From contig OX442417.1 in assembly GCA_949361645.1 (NCBI GenBank), positions 2,059,418 through 2,123,417 of the forward strand: 64,000 nt of DNA. Direction: 5' to 3'. The position numbers were made by a program, and so were the translations under genes. Shown here piece after piece: positions 26,591 through 38,379 of the stretch. Below the pieces are notes generated by a model. The model was not told the origin of the DNA and searched no databases. It saw nothing but the letters and a program-made list of their open reading frames with translations. Every line of letters begins with the position of its first letter. Within the stretch, counting starts at the first letter, position 1. The stretch is from Spongilla lacustris. Lineage: Eukaryota > Porifera > Demospongiae > Spongillida > Spongillidae.

Positions 26591-27663
26591 GTGACCAAAC
26601 TAAGCGATGTTCTGGGAATCCTGCACCACAGTATCATCTCCTGAGGTTTGTGTCACACATCTGTGCATGTGTCATGGTTGTGACCCACCCCCTCTGAAGA
26701 TCGTTGCTATGTCACACCTGTGAGAGTGACAGGGTGACCAAACTAAGCGATGTTCTGGGAATCCTGCATCACATTAGCATCTACTGAGGTCTGATTCACA
26801 CACCTGTGCATGTGTCATGGTCTTGACCCCCCCCCCCCCCCCCTCTGAGGACCGTGGCTAGGTCCCACCTGTGAGAGTGACAAGTGTAACCTTGTGAGCA
26901 AACTAAGCGATGTTCTGGGAATGCTGCACCACAATAGCATCTCCTGAGGTCTGTGTCACACATCTGTGCATGCGTCATGCTTGTAACTCACCCCCTCTGA
27001 GGACCGTGGCTATGTCGCACTTGTGAGAGGGACAAGTGCTATCTTGTGATTAAACTAAGCAATGTTCTGGGAATCCTGCACCATAGTAGCATTACCTGAG
27101 GTCTGTGTCACACATCTATGTATGTGCCATGGTTGTGACCCACCCCCTCTGAGAACCGTGGCTAGGTCCCACCTGTGAGAGTGACAAGTATAACCTTGTG
27201 AGCAAACTAAGCAATGCTCTGGGATTTCTGCACCACAGTAGCATTACCTGAAGCCTGTGTCACACATCTGTGCATGTGCCATGGTTGTGACCCACCCCCT
27301 CTGAGAACCGTGGCTATGTCCCACCTGTGAGAGTGACAAGTGTAACCTTGTGATCAAACAAAGCAATGTTCTGGGAATTTTGCACCACAGTAGCATTACC
27401 TGAGGTCTGTGTCACACATCTGTGCATGTGCCATGGTTGTGACCCACCCCCTCTGAGGACCGTGGCTAGGTCCCACCTGTGAGAGTGACAAGTGCTACCT
27501 TGTGATTAAACTAAGCAATGTTCTGGGAATCCTGCACCTAAGTAGCATTACCTGAGGTCTTTGTCACACATCTGTGCATGTGTCATGGTCTTGATCCACC
27601 CCCTCTGAGGACCGTGGCTAGGTCCCACCTGTGAGAGTGACAAGTGTAACTTTGTGAGCAAAC
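26591..27663. repeat. Tandem repeat, 152 bp unit, seven copies
   Basis: AAACTAAGCRATGTTCTGGG marks each unit at about 26597, 26740, 26900, 27052, 27204, 27356 and 27508, with a partial eighth at 27660. Spacing is exactly 152 bp from 26900 on. Each unit also carries GTGACCCACCCCCTCTGAG and CCCACCTGTGAGAGTGACAA. No open frame spans a unit boundary. Confidence 0.9.
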
Positions 27664-28029
27664 TAATCCATATTTTACAAAAAGGAGCTTAAATTAGCTT
27701 TTGGTATCGATGATCATATCGAGATCCACCCATAATCGTTCTGCAAACCATGTAAGCTAAGGGGAGGGTGTTAAATGCTTTGAGGTAGAAAAAGCTAATA
27801 TCATTTTAAAAGTTTGGTCGTGCCCTGCAAGTGGAAAGCCCATACCATAGACAAGTGTGAAGTGAGTGAGGAGCAAATTATAACTGAATTTAATTGCATG
27901 ATCACATTTAGGTTTGCCAGCATTTTGAGGTGCTGGTGAAAGATGGTACAAGGAAAAAAATGTGACAAAACATACTGCCAAATGTCAAGTGAATCACTAC
28001 AGTCATTATTTACACATATTGGGTACATT

Positions 28030-28390
28030 GCACCAGTATCGATTTCAACCAGTGTCCAGCCAGCTGTTACACAATCAGTTTCTGCCATCAACTATCTAAA
28101 GTGTCCATTCTGCCTTTGTATTCTGCACAGACCAGTAGAGCTACTGTGCCAAAGTCTTGTCTGTGCAGAGTGACATTGTCGGCAAACAACACGTTCCTGT
28201 TGCCATGACAACTCACCTTTAACTGCTGCCAGCATAAATGCAGCTCCTGACGTCTTCATGTCCCTTCTAAGTGATGTGTTGCTTCAATGCAACTCATGTA
28301 AAACAGACCTTCCAGCAGGAGCGTACCTCTCACATGTTTGCAACACCATCTCCTTCTCAAGAATGAAATTCAGGAACAAATGGACACATA
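28030..28390 (+). pseudogene. Broken RING-type zinc finger fragment, RAG1-like RING family
   Basis: The frame reads YLKCPFCLCILHRPVELLC, then LVCAE, a TGA stop, HCRQTTRSC, and on through DVFMSLLSDVLLQCNSCK to LPAGAYLSHVC. The C-x2-C ... RPVEL-C ... LVCA pattern recalls the RING of RAG1-like proteins abundant in cnidarians and sponges (recalled, not searched). The stop falls where a Cys ligand is expected, and no start or downstream exons were found. Confidence 0.45.
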
Positions 28391-28399
28391 CAGGTGGCA

Positions 28400-29839
28400 T
28401 ATAGGGGGGTAAATGGGCCGCATCTAACTGATATACATGTATACAAAGGAAAGTTTTTAAAAAGGGGGGAGGGAAGGGGAAGAGGGGCGAGAAGAGGGAA
28501 AGGGTGACACCTGACTTGCCTGACTAGCTTGGACTGATCTGTCACCACTGCTGCATTGTGATCTCCTCCTCCCCAGTACCAGAAGGCAGAGACAGTAGTA
28601 TCCCGCATGGCTTTAGGCCAGCTGGAGAGTATGCTTCTGCCTGCAGTGCAGCCCTCTCCAGTCGGGGGTGGCCTTATACAGTGTGGGGTCCTAACCCTTT
28701 CCTCAGGCTGCTAACATGTGCAATGTCCAACTATACACGGCAATACTAAACAAGGTACCAGTAGAAAGGCTGAGATGTACTCATGAAGGAACATTTAGTC
28801 TGCATATATAAGTTAAATCCTGACATGGTAGCAGCTATACCCTTTCCCAAGAGATCACTTGATGATACCTACTGCTAAGCTACAATAGTATCGTTTTTAC
28901 ATGTCCACACATCTAAGTAAGAACACACGCTACCACACCAAATTCGATCACTTATAAACCACTTCAGAGAATGCGCTAAGCTTAGCTCTAAGCATAAATT
29001 GGTAGCACAATCTGTGCAGCTTACCACGAAAGGTCTATTTCCGCAATTCTACGTTCCAAAGACTGAAGCTAACGATTTGTTTTCGGTATGTCGATCCGAG
29101 GTGGCTGCATTCGGGTGGCAACAGGTACGCAGTAACACACTGAAATCACGTGATTTAAACTGTTTTACAAAGTTCAGCGGTGTCCCAAATCATGTTAGAG
29201 TATTGATGTCTCTTCATGTCCTTTGTTGTACAGCAAATTCCACAGGTCATCGGTTGTCTGGGTGTTGCCATGGGGACTTACGTTCATTTCAAAATTTCTG
29301 GGCGTAGGGCTTGATTTCCACGATTTCAATGAGAGCAAACAGCCAGGCCTAATGTCCTACTTTTCAATGTACTAGTATTGAAACGGCCGTGTGAGACGGA
29401 GTATTGCCCCGCCCCGAGTACGAGGTTATCAATAGGCTTTGTAATAAGGTGATATATTTACGGTACATCACGTGCATTTAAACGTACATCACGTGCATTT
29501 GAACGTTGTCGCTTGTTGAACGTATAGCTTGAACTCTTCCAAAGGTGAGGCGGGCTTATTGCTTTAACGGGTTGTGTGCCATATGTGTGTACCATTTTGA
29601 AGTCGACGCACACCTGACCAGTCTTCACACTTAGCTGTTGTCACGATGACATTACTACCTTAAAACGCCAGTGCTGGGCATATAGTAATATATACAGAAA
29701 TGCTGGATTCTTTTGAGATGGGCAGGAGGAGATAGGAAGATAAGAAGGGGTGGAGTTGGTGCTGAATAGGAAGTACCATATAACGTTTTACTTATAACAC
29801 CTGTAGAGGTGTCACTGTTCACTAAGAGCAGTACTTTTT
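28400..29839. other. Intergenic; no supported gene
   Basis: A 102-codon frame at 28999-29307 is present, but no domain or splice partner supports it. CGTACATCACGTGCATTTRAACGT is doubled at about 29462-29510. Confidence 0.35.
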
Positions 29840-30325
29840 TGTTTGGTGACTGTTCAGTTTGGAGGTTGCTAGTTTCCCACTTTCACTCTGGTTGTTTTGT
29901 TAGTCTAGAGGTTGTGTTCCTGTTTGGTGACTGCTGGTTTCTCTGTTAAGTCTGGAGGTTGCTAGATCCTGTGTTCCTGTTTGGTGACTGCTGGTTCCTC
30001 TGTTCGGTCTGGAGGTTGCTAGATCCTGTTTGGTGACTACTCGTTCCTCTGTAGATCCTGTGTTCCTGTTTGGTGACTGCTGGTTCCTCTGTTCAGTCTG
30101 GAGGTTGCTAGATCCTGCGTTCCTGTTTGGTGATTACTGGTTCTTCTGTTCAGTCTGGAGGTTGCTAGATCCTGTGTTCCTGTTTGGTGACTACTGGTTC
30201 CTCTGTTCAGTCTGGAGGTTGCTAGATCCTGTTTGGTGACTACTGGTTTCTGTGGAGGTTGCTAGATCCCGAGTTCCTGTTTGGTAACTACTGGTTCCTG
30301 TGTTCAGTCTGAAGGTTACTGGTTC
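29840..30325. repeat. Minisatellite, 57 bp unit with truncated copies
   Basis: The unit contains TGTTCCTGTTTGGTGACTAC, TGGTTCCTCTGTTCAGTCTG and GAGGTTGCTAGATCCT. Since 57 is divisible by 3, one frame repeats a 19-residue cycle (FLFGDYWFLCSVWRLLDPV) over 30030-30239. It has no flanking exon signals and is most simply a repeat artefact. Confidence 0.85.
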
Positions 30326-30485
30326 TTGGTTGGCAGGTTAGAATTACTAGGAAATACTTATATGGAGATTGGACTTTAAGCAGTGGGGTTGTCCTATGGG
30401 ATATTGCTGGGGGTGGGTGGAAAAACTTACTAGTGGGTTGGTTTGGATTTGTACTCATACACCAAGTGTATTGTGTGTGCTCAAT

Positions 30486-30795
30486 GTCACCCTTTTCCCC
30501 TCTCATGGTCACCCCTCTCCCCACTCATGGTCACCCTTCTCCCCACTCATGGTCACCCCTCTCCCCACTCATGGTCACCGTTCTCCCCACTCATAGTCAC
30601 CCTTCTCTACAGTCATGGTCACCCTTCTATACACTCATGGTTACCCTTCTATACACTCATGGTCACCCTTCTCTCCACTCATGGTCACCCTTCTCTCCAC
30701 TCATGGTCACCTTTCTCTCCACTCATGGTCACCCCTCTCCCCACTCATGGTCACCCTTCTCTACACTCATGGTTACCCTTCTCTGCACTTATGTT
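30486..30795. repeat. 22 bp minisatellite, block 1
   Basis: Units of CTCATGGTCACCCTTCTCCC plus two bases. This is the first of eight blocks of the same repeat in the window. Confidence 0.95.
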
Positions 30796-31006
30796 TGGTA
30801 TTATGTCCAGAGGGGAATGTCCATTCAAGTGTGGTGTAAATGCTTATGTGTGTTTTCATATCTTGGCACAAGGTTTTGATATCTGTGTTGTTAGGTTGTG
30901 TGGTCATCATGTTTGTCATCTAGTGGGCTCATCAGGTTCATCATCTTTGGGTAAAATCATGTCAAATCACCTCTACAAACTTTGCTCACTGGACGTCATT
31001 ATCCGG

Positions 31007-31318
31007 TACATACTGTATCAGAATAAATTTGGCTCCACGCATTACCTTAATGATCGTACTACGCTACAAGTGCGTCGGAGTGCGTTATGTTAATCGCTTT
31101 AATACGTACGACAAGTTACGTGCGCGTGGGTACTTGCAAAAATGAGACGCTTACGTATGTATAAACAAAATTCAAAACTGCGTTTTAAGTAATAACACAA
31201 CGCATTGATTATAACGCAACGGGTACAAACGTAGCGTAACGTAAATAATTGAGAACGTAAAGGTACTACGATCATAACGTAGTGTGTTGCGCCAACTTTA
31301 TTCTGACGCATACTGTAC
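31007..31318. mobile_element. Candidate mariner-type MITE, about 310 bp
   Basis: Left end ACTGTATCAGAATAAATTTG and right end CAACTTTATTCTGACGCATA are inverted repeats. Interior CG-containing repeats (TAACGTA, ATAACGCAA) also pair. Related ends occur at 38586 and 44234. Confidence 0.55.
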
Positions 31319-31319
31319 T

Positions 31320-32190
31320 CTATGTTATCCTGAGATCAAACCACTTTTGAAATGTGCGGGTTCAAAGTTTTGATTCTTTGTATTTATAAACAAATCATAT
31401 CATTGGGGGCCTAGCAAATAGAAGATGGGAGGGGGGGGGGGGGGGGGCTCAGAACAATGGAACATTCATTGCGTGCTTTCAGTCTCATAATAAAGCTAAC
31501 GCGGGTCAGTAATTACATATCCACGGCGGTTTGTCTATTGGTGTCATTCGGATCAGATCTCGGATACTTTTTCAATGTACATGTACATTAAGGTTCACGT
31601 AATTCAATCCCTTTTACTTGCACATGCTTTTACATTGAGTATTTTTTTATTTGTAGCATATTACAGATATCAATACCTCAGACCTAAAGTTATGTTATAC
31701 CGAAACATGATTATATCTAAGCAAATCCTGAAGGAGTTAGCTTGCTGGTCATTGAACATGTTGCTCAGCAAGGAGAAACAGTAGGAAATTCATTCTTCTG
31801 TTATGCACTGTAACAGCTTTCAGGGTTATGAATTTTGCCTTGGGGGAAGATCGTGGTTTAGATATGGTACCAACTATTTTCCTTCCCCTTTCCCTTTGGG
31901 GATTGCACTTCAACATAACGTGTACTTAATTTGTCTGCTACAGTCGGGACGACGAGCACTAAAGATGAACTACATGTATAATGATTGAGCTCTATGAATG
32001 GCATACAGTATTGTACGAATAGTGATAATACCGTGTACTAATTGAATTAGTGAGTGCGTTCAAATAGACATCATATTCGGATCGTTCGGACACTAACCCC
32101 CTATTCGGCTGCCGTGCCGAGCCTTCCGATACTGCTTAAGCCTACTGAGCTATAGGAACTTCAGTGGACACATACATGTATAAATTTCTT
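31320..32190. other. No supported gene
   Basis: A 17-base G run lies at 31431-31447. The frame after an ATTACAG acceptor at about 31670 (YQYLRPKVMLYRNM..., ending KEKQ and stop) could be a terminal exon, but nothing upstream joins it. Confidence 0.3.
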
Positions 32191-32194
32191 TCAG

Positions 32195-32608
32195 GGCAAG
32201 CATCATTCTGGAGATGCTGTGACAGAGCATCATCAGGCCAAGCTTGCTGTAGTGTTTGTTTCTAAGGAGCCATTCAGAAATCTGTAAGGGCTAAAATAGT
32301 TTCTCAGTCTATATTTATACAATGCGGTTTACTTACAGAAATCAAATAGTTTGTGCATTGTTAAAATTGTTTTGCGGAGCAACAGGATTATGTAATAGTT
32401 GACCCGCAATAGCTTTATCAATCCAATTATGAGCATTCAATGAATGTCTGTAATTTTCTGTTGTTCTGAGGTGTTTAGTTCAAAACGCCATCATGCACAA
32501 GGCAATATCTTACTTACAAATGAAATGATGTTCACTGTACCATCAGTAAACAAGAGTTTACTTGAGTTGCATGCAGCAGTGGAACTATTAAGTTATCTGA
32601 ATTCAGCA
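32195..32608 (+). CDS. Orphan two-exon coding fragment, unknown function
   Basis: Exon 32195-32283 follows TTTCTTTCAG and ends at AAATCT|GTAAGG in phase 2. Exon 32479-32608 follows GTGTTTAG and ends at CAGCA|GTAAGA. The junction restores Leu (FRNL-SKRHH). The peptide includes DAVTEHHQAKLAVVFVSK and NEMMFTVPSVNKSLLELHAA, ending in ELLSYLNSA. It reads as real protein, but no family was recognised. Flanking exons must exist or the fragment is a pseudogene; a possible terminal exon begins near 32771. Confidence 0.4.
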
Positions 32609-32609
32609 G

Positions 32610-33705
32610 TAAGATTGCATTTTTATGGTAGGGGGATTTGTTAGAGCTCTAAGTATTGGGGATGCGAGATTTGATGGAAATTGTAACGATGTCTGCAACG
32701 TGCTCACAGAAGGGGCAGGGTTAACTTTTATCTTGCTGTACATAGTGTGTTGGGACATGGATTTACAGATCTCTTATTTGTGTTACAGTTCCTTTGGCAT
32801 CATTGACCATTGTGTGCTGCCAAACAGCCCCTCAAATTGATTTATGCCCAGAGGGGATTTGTACCAGTTCTGTGGTAAGCCAGTGCTATGTTCTTATGTG
32901 CAAAATGGTATGTCATACCTGTGTAGCTTTTTGAGGATGTTTCCATTGTTTCACTTCATGATTATAGGATATTCATTCATAATCACTATCTTGTGTACAC
33001 TAATTGTTGTCACTCTTTCATGGTCACTCTTCTCTTAGACACCTATGTACCTTCTCAATATAAGTTTTTTATAGTGTTAATAACAGGTCAGAAATTTTTT
33101 CAACAAATAAAAAGTGGAAGGTTAATTTTTACCCCATTTAATGCCATTTTGCAGTGCATATCAATTCAAACTTGTGTCTCATGTCTTATTGTGTACCTTT
33201 TCACGTACAACTGTAGTTGGACTGAGTGCTTATTTCAGCGTCACTTAACACTGAACGTTTTTAAAGGTGAGACTGGCTTTCATATATGTTATTTAGAAAT
33301 AGACAATGTCGATCCGCTTGGTGGGAACTCACATTAAGTGCACCAAGGCATAATTTGCCAAAAACGTTTGAAGTATCGCAAAAACTAAAGCTGATCACCA
33401 TAGCAACCAAATATGATTCAATACCTTATTTTTGACCCTCTATCATATCTATAGAAATTGGCTGACTTTGATGATATGTGACGGTTGCTATGGTTGTCGA
33501 ATCGAATCAATCGATTGCATTATCATATGAATGTGAATAGAAAATTGTTTGTAGTGTGCATATTGTAACAGCACTTCAGTTTTTGTAGCATAAAGTGTGA
33601 AATAACAGAGGCAACAGTTATATACACTCCCAAAAGTGCAAAAAAATAATACCAGAATGAATGGACTCAATAAATCCTTAGACAATACAAAACTCCTTTA
33701 GGAAA
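32610..33705. other. No supported gene
   Basis: Several 60-114 codon frames exist without domain or convincing splice context. Confidence 0.3.
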
Positions 33706-33708
33706 CCG

Positions 33709-34575
33709 ATGGTCACACTTCTCCCCACTCATGGTCACACTTCTCTACACTCATGGTCACCCTTCTCTACACTCATGGTCACACTTCTCTACACTCATGG
33801 TCACCCTTCTCTACACTCATGGTCACCTTTCTTCTCACTCATGGTCACCCTTTACCGCACTCATGGTCACCCTTCTCTCCACTCATGGTTACCCTTCTCC
33901 CCACTCATGGTCACCCTTCTCCCCACTCATGGTCACCCTTCTCCCCACTCATGGTCACCCTTCCTCCATTCATGGCCACCCTTCTCCCCACTCATGGTCA
34001 CCCATCTCTGCACTCATGGTCACCCTTCTCTCCACTCATGGTCACCTGTCTCTCCACTCATGGTCACCCTTCTCTCCACTCATGGTCACCCATCTCTCCA
34101 CTCATGGTCACCCTTCTCCCCACTCATGGTCACCCTTCTCCCCACTCATGGTCACCCTTCTCCCCACTCGTGTTCACCCTACTCCACTCATGGTCACCCA
34201 TCTCCCCACTCATGGTCACCCTTCTCTGCACTCATAGTCACCCTTCTATACACTCATGGTCACCATTCTCCCCACTCATGGTCACCCTTCTCTCCACTCA
34301 TGGTCACCCTTCTCTGCACTCATGGTCACCCTTTTCTACACTCATGGTCACCCTTCTATACACTCATGGCCACCCTTCTCCCCACTCATGGTCACCCTTC
34401 TCCCCACTCATGGTCACCCTTCTCTGCACTCATGGTCACCCTTCTCTGCACTCATGGCCACCCTTCTCCCCACTCATGGTCACCCTTCTCTGCACTCATG
34501 GCCACCCTTCTTTGCACTCATGATCACCCTTCTCTACACTCATGGTCACCCTTGTCCCCACTCATGGCCACCCTT
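33709..34575. repeat. 22 bp minisatellite, block 2
   Basis: Same unit as block 1. The variant order (CTTTCTTCTCACTC, TTTACCGCACTC, CTTCCTCCATTC, CTCGTGTTCACC) recurs in blocks 4 and 5, so blocks share a higher-order structure. Confidence 0.95.
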
Positions 34576-34868
34576 CAGAGGTGGCCCCAGCATCTACCAA
34601 GGGGAGGGGCCAAGCAAACGAGGGGCGCCAAAAGGGGCGTGGCTTGCGATATTTTAGATACGCACGTAACTGTTTGACTCTAGATTGTTGCTAATAAAGC
34701 ATGCGAGCGAGCGCTAGAAGCTAAATTATGCTCCGCATGTTGTAGTATCTTTAATTGTAGTGATTGATGATAGTTTTAGGGATTAGGGGTGGGGGGAAGG
34801 GGGCGCCATAGCCTGGGGAGGGGGGGGGGGCCTAGGCCCCCTGGGCCCCCCCCCTCCGGCCGCCTCTG
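34576..34868. mobile_element. 293 bp non-autonomous element in the minisatellite
   Basis: The ends CAGAGGTGGCC and GGCCGCCTCTG are near-perfect inverted repeats. CCCTT flanks both sides, consistent with a 5 bp target duplication. A diverged copy lies at 51072-51320, nested in another element. Confidence 0.65.
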
Positions 34869-35180
34869 CCCTTCTCTCCACTCATGATCATGTTTCTCTA
34901 CACTCATAGACACCCTTCTCCCCACTCATGGTCACCTTTCTTCTCACTCATGGTCAACCTTTTTCCCACCCATGGTCACGCTTCTCCGCACTCATGGTCA
35001 CCCTTCTTTGCACTCATGGTTACCCTTCTCTCCACTCATGGTCGCCCTTCTCTACACTCATGGTCACCCTTCTCTGCACTCATGGCCACCCTTCTCTACA
35101 CTCATGGCCACCCTTCTCCCCACTCATGGTCACCCTTCTCTCCACTCATGGCCACCCTTCTCTACACTCATGGTCACACT
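34869..35180. repeat. 22 bp minisatellite, block 3
   Basis: Same unit. The stretch 34945-35150 closely matches the start of block 4 (36213-36400). Confidence 0.95.
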
Positions 35181-36195
35181 TAGGCTTGAGCGTGTTCGGA
35201 TCGGACGGATTTTATCCGAATGCGGTGTATTTGGAAGGTTGCGGATCCTAGTATATGTACATACACATACGCATGCGCTACCATCGCTAATTCGACTTGA
35301 ATTCCCTATCTTATTACCGCGCTAATAGGCTTCTGCATACGCGTACGCTAAAGCATCGCTAAAACCCCATACGGACACGCTAATTATGTGTACGCCCCCA
35401 TTTTCGTGAATATCAATCAGCGCAGCAGCAGCATACATGTATGTACGCGCTAATTATTTTTAAAACAAGACTATAAAGGTTGTCGTGCGTATACTAAGCA
35501 CACACAGGCCTCAGATGCCAAGTTCATATGCTGGAGCATGCAACATCTGATGTGTTACCTATGTATGTATGTATCTATACATGTGACTGCTATGTACTCC
35601 CGTCACGCATTGATTTAACATTAAGCATGCACTGATAAATTTATCCATACATGGGTCACTACTGCAACCTATGTATCTATATGTGCACCTAGACTTGCTA
35701 CCCTGTACATGCAACATGACTGCTACCCGTCACAAAATGCACAATGCTGGGCAAGTGTGCATGTTAGATGCAGTGGAGAATCAGTGTAACTGAATGCACT
35801 GCCACTAGCCTAATGTCTGTGACTTGGCATCTATGGGCCTGCAGGGTCTACACATTTGCACATAACCTCAATTTTCACAATGACTGTGAAAACATTTGTA
35901 TTTGGAGTTATAGTATACTATGCCATTTTATTATCTTGTAGAGGGAAAGACAAAAAAGAGCTATTTTCCGTTGACAAAGAGTACTACATGATTATTACGA
36001 CTGCAGTTTTACTATAGAAATTGATGCTGTTACAGTTTAATAATATACAATTACATGTAGCTGTTAATGTAATTGTTTCGTCCCAACTTATGTGAAGAAT
36101 GTGATTCGAATTTGTCCATCCGAATATGGGAAAAATAAAATCCGTCCGCGGAATCCGAATGTGGGAGGAAATTTATCCGAACACGCTCAAGCCTA
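35181..36195. mobile_element. hAT-type non-autonomous DNA transposon, 1,015 bp
   Basis: The terminal inverted repeats begin TAGGCTTGAGCGTGTTCGGA at both ends (21 bp perfect). The 8 bp GTCACACT is present immediately left (35173-35180) and right (36196-36203). An 8 bp target duplication with T/CAGG-type ends is diagnostic of the hAT superfamily. No transposase frame is present. Confidence 0.85.
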
Positions 36196-37334
36196 GTCAC
36201 ACTTCTTCCCACTCATGGTCAACCTTTTTCCCACCCATGGTCACGCTTCTCTGCACTCATGGTCACCCTTCTCTGCACTCATGGTTACCCTTCTCTCCAC
36301 TCATGGTCGCCCTTCTCTACACTCATGGTCACCCTTCTCTGCACTCATGGTCACCCTTCTCTACACTCATGGCCACCCTTCTCTGCACTCATGGCCACCC
36401 TTCTCTGCACTCATGGCCACCCTTCTCCCCACTCATGGTCACCCTTCTTTCCACCCATGGACACCCTTCTCCGCACTCATGGTCTACACTTATGGTTACC
36501 CTTCTCCCCACTCATGGTCTCCCTTCTCCCCACTCATGGTCACCCTTCCTCCATTCATGGTCACCCTTCTCCCCACTCATGGTCACCCATCTCTGCACTC
36601 ATGGTCACCCTTCTCTCCACTCATGGTCATCCTTCTCCCCACTCATGGTCACCTCTTTCTCCACTCATGGTCACCTGTCTGTCCACTCATGGTCACCCTT
36701 CTCTCCACTCATGGTCACCCTTCTCCTCACTCATGGTCACCCTTCCTCCATTCATGGCCACCCTTCTCCCCACTCATGGTCACCCTTCTCTACACTCATG
36801 GTCACACTTCTTCCCACTCATGGTCACACTTCTCTACACTCATGGTCACCCTTCTCTACACTCATGGTCACCTTTCTTCTCACTCATGGTCACCCTTTAC
36901 CGCACTCATGGTCACCCTTTACTCCACTCATGGTTACCCTTCTCCCCACTCATGGTCACCCTTCTCCCCACTCATGGTCACCCTTCTCCCCACTCATGGT
37001 CACCCTTCTCCCCACTCATGGTCACCCTTCCTCCATTCATGGCCACCCTTCTCCCCACTCATGGTCACCCATCTCTGCACTCATGGTCACCCTTCTCTCC
37101 ACTCATGGTCACCTGTCTCTCCACTCATGGTCACCCTTCTCTCCACTCATGGTCACCCATCTCTCCACTCATGGTCACCCTTCTCCACACTCATGGTCAC
37201 CCATCTCTCCACTCATGGTCACCCTTCTCCCCACTCATGTTCACCCTACTCCACTCATGGTCACCCCTCTCCCCACTCATGGTCACCCTTCTCTCCACTC
37301 ATGGTCACCCTTTTCTGCACTCATGGTCACCCTT
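36196..37334. repeat. 22 bp minisatellite, block 4
   Basis: Same unit. The segment from about 36790 matches block 5 from about 53040. Confidence 0.95.
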
Positions 37335-38327
37335 TTCTCACAGTTGCTGCTGCTTCAATTGCTACATCACCACACCTCTAAAGCGATTTACATACATCAC
37401 AGCGACGTCGACAATATAGTAAAGAAGTACGGTTTGCTCACGCGAGCATATCCAATATTCTCAGACACTCAGATCAGATCGACGCCTGTTGACGACCGTT
37501 GTCGCAATAAACTTCGGCGTTGTCGCAATAAACTTTGTTGTCTATCGCGCGTATGTAAATACTTTCACTGCGCTGCGAATTATATACGCTGATTTTTAGC
37601 GGCTTTGAAGCGAAAAATGTGAAAGCTTGTAGCCCCTTTGTTTTTTTTTTTTTTAACCCTGATGGTCCTGCTGTATGGGGCGTGTACACTTGCCGATATT
37701 TTCAAAGTCCCACTTTGACTCTGCATGTGATTATCTCCGTGTAAGAACATCCTGTTAATGTAGCGTTACAGTGACGTAAATGCAAGTCAACGGCTGGAAG
37801 TTTGTTTTCCCGCACGTGACGTGATTTGGAACTTGTAATGAGGTGAGATAGATCGGTGGTGTTTGCTCGTGTAAGTGGTGTTTTAAAAAACAAGTGGCTT
37901 TATTATTGTGGAGTTAGTTATGCCTAGCCTAGCGTACGGGAAGCTACACACTACGCCGCCAAAGAGCTCTAGGTTTGCTTATTTGACTTGCAAGGCCCTA
38001 AGCGAACGTACTGTACGCCGGTTATTTGATGACTTATAATGCACTATCCCCTGCTGACGCTGACTTGTGTGTGTATTGTATTATATTGCCCTAGCGAGCG
38101 TACTTTAGGCTATCTTTGTTCTATGTCGGAAGAATTTTTAATCTACATTGCCTTGTTTCACTCTATAGCTAGCTCTATAGAGGTTGCTGTGCTTTTCCTG
38201 TTTAATGCTACTGGTATATTCTGTCCCTGGTTTTGGAACATCATTCAGCTTGTGATACCTAAGGCAAAGGTGAGGCTCCCCCATGAGGCTTTATTTAGAA
38301 CCACATAAAATAGGTGATGATAGAAAA
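36790..38327. repeat. Segmental duplication, copy 1 (kinase gene upstream region)
   Basis: Includes the end of minisatellite block 4 and about 990 bp of unique sequence ending at GATGATAGAAAAACACC. Copy 2 is 53040-54673. Only a handful of substitutions and short indels separate the unique parts, so the event is recent. The copies diverge 53 bases before the kinase gene ATG, so the shared sequence probably contains its promoter and 5' UTR. Confidence 0.9.
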
Positions 38328-38379
38328 ACACCAATTGCTGTGCACTTTTGGTCTGTCTTTTAGCTCAAGTGCCCGTAAA

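Noticed and set aside
23375..27663. CRISPR-like spaced repeats
   Set aside because: The arrays are contiguous tandem repeats of 65 and 152 bp without unique spacers, in a eukaryotic genome.
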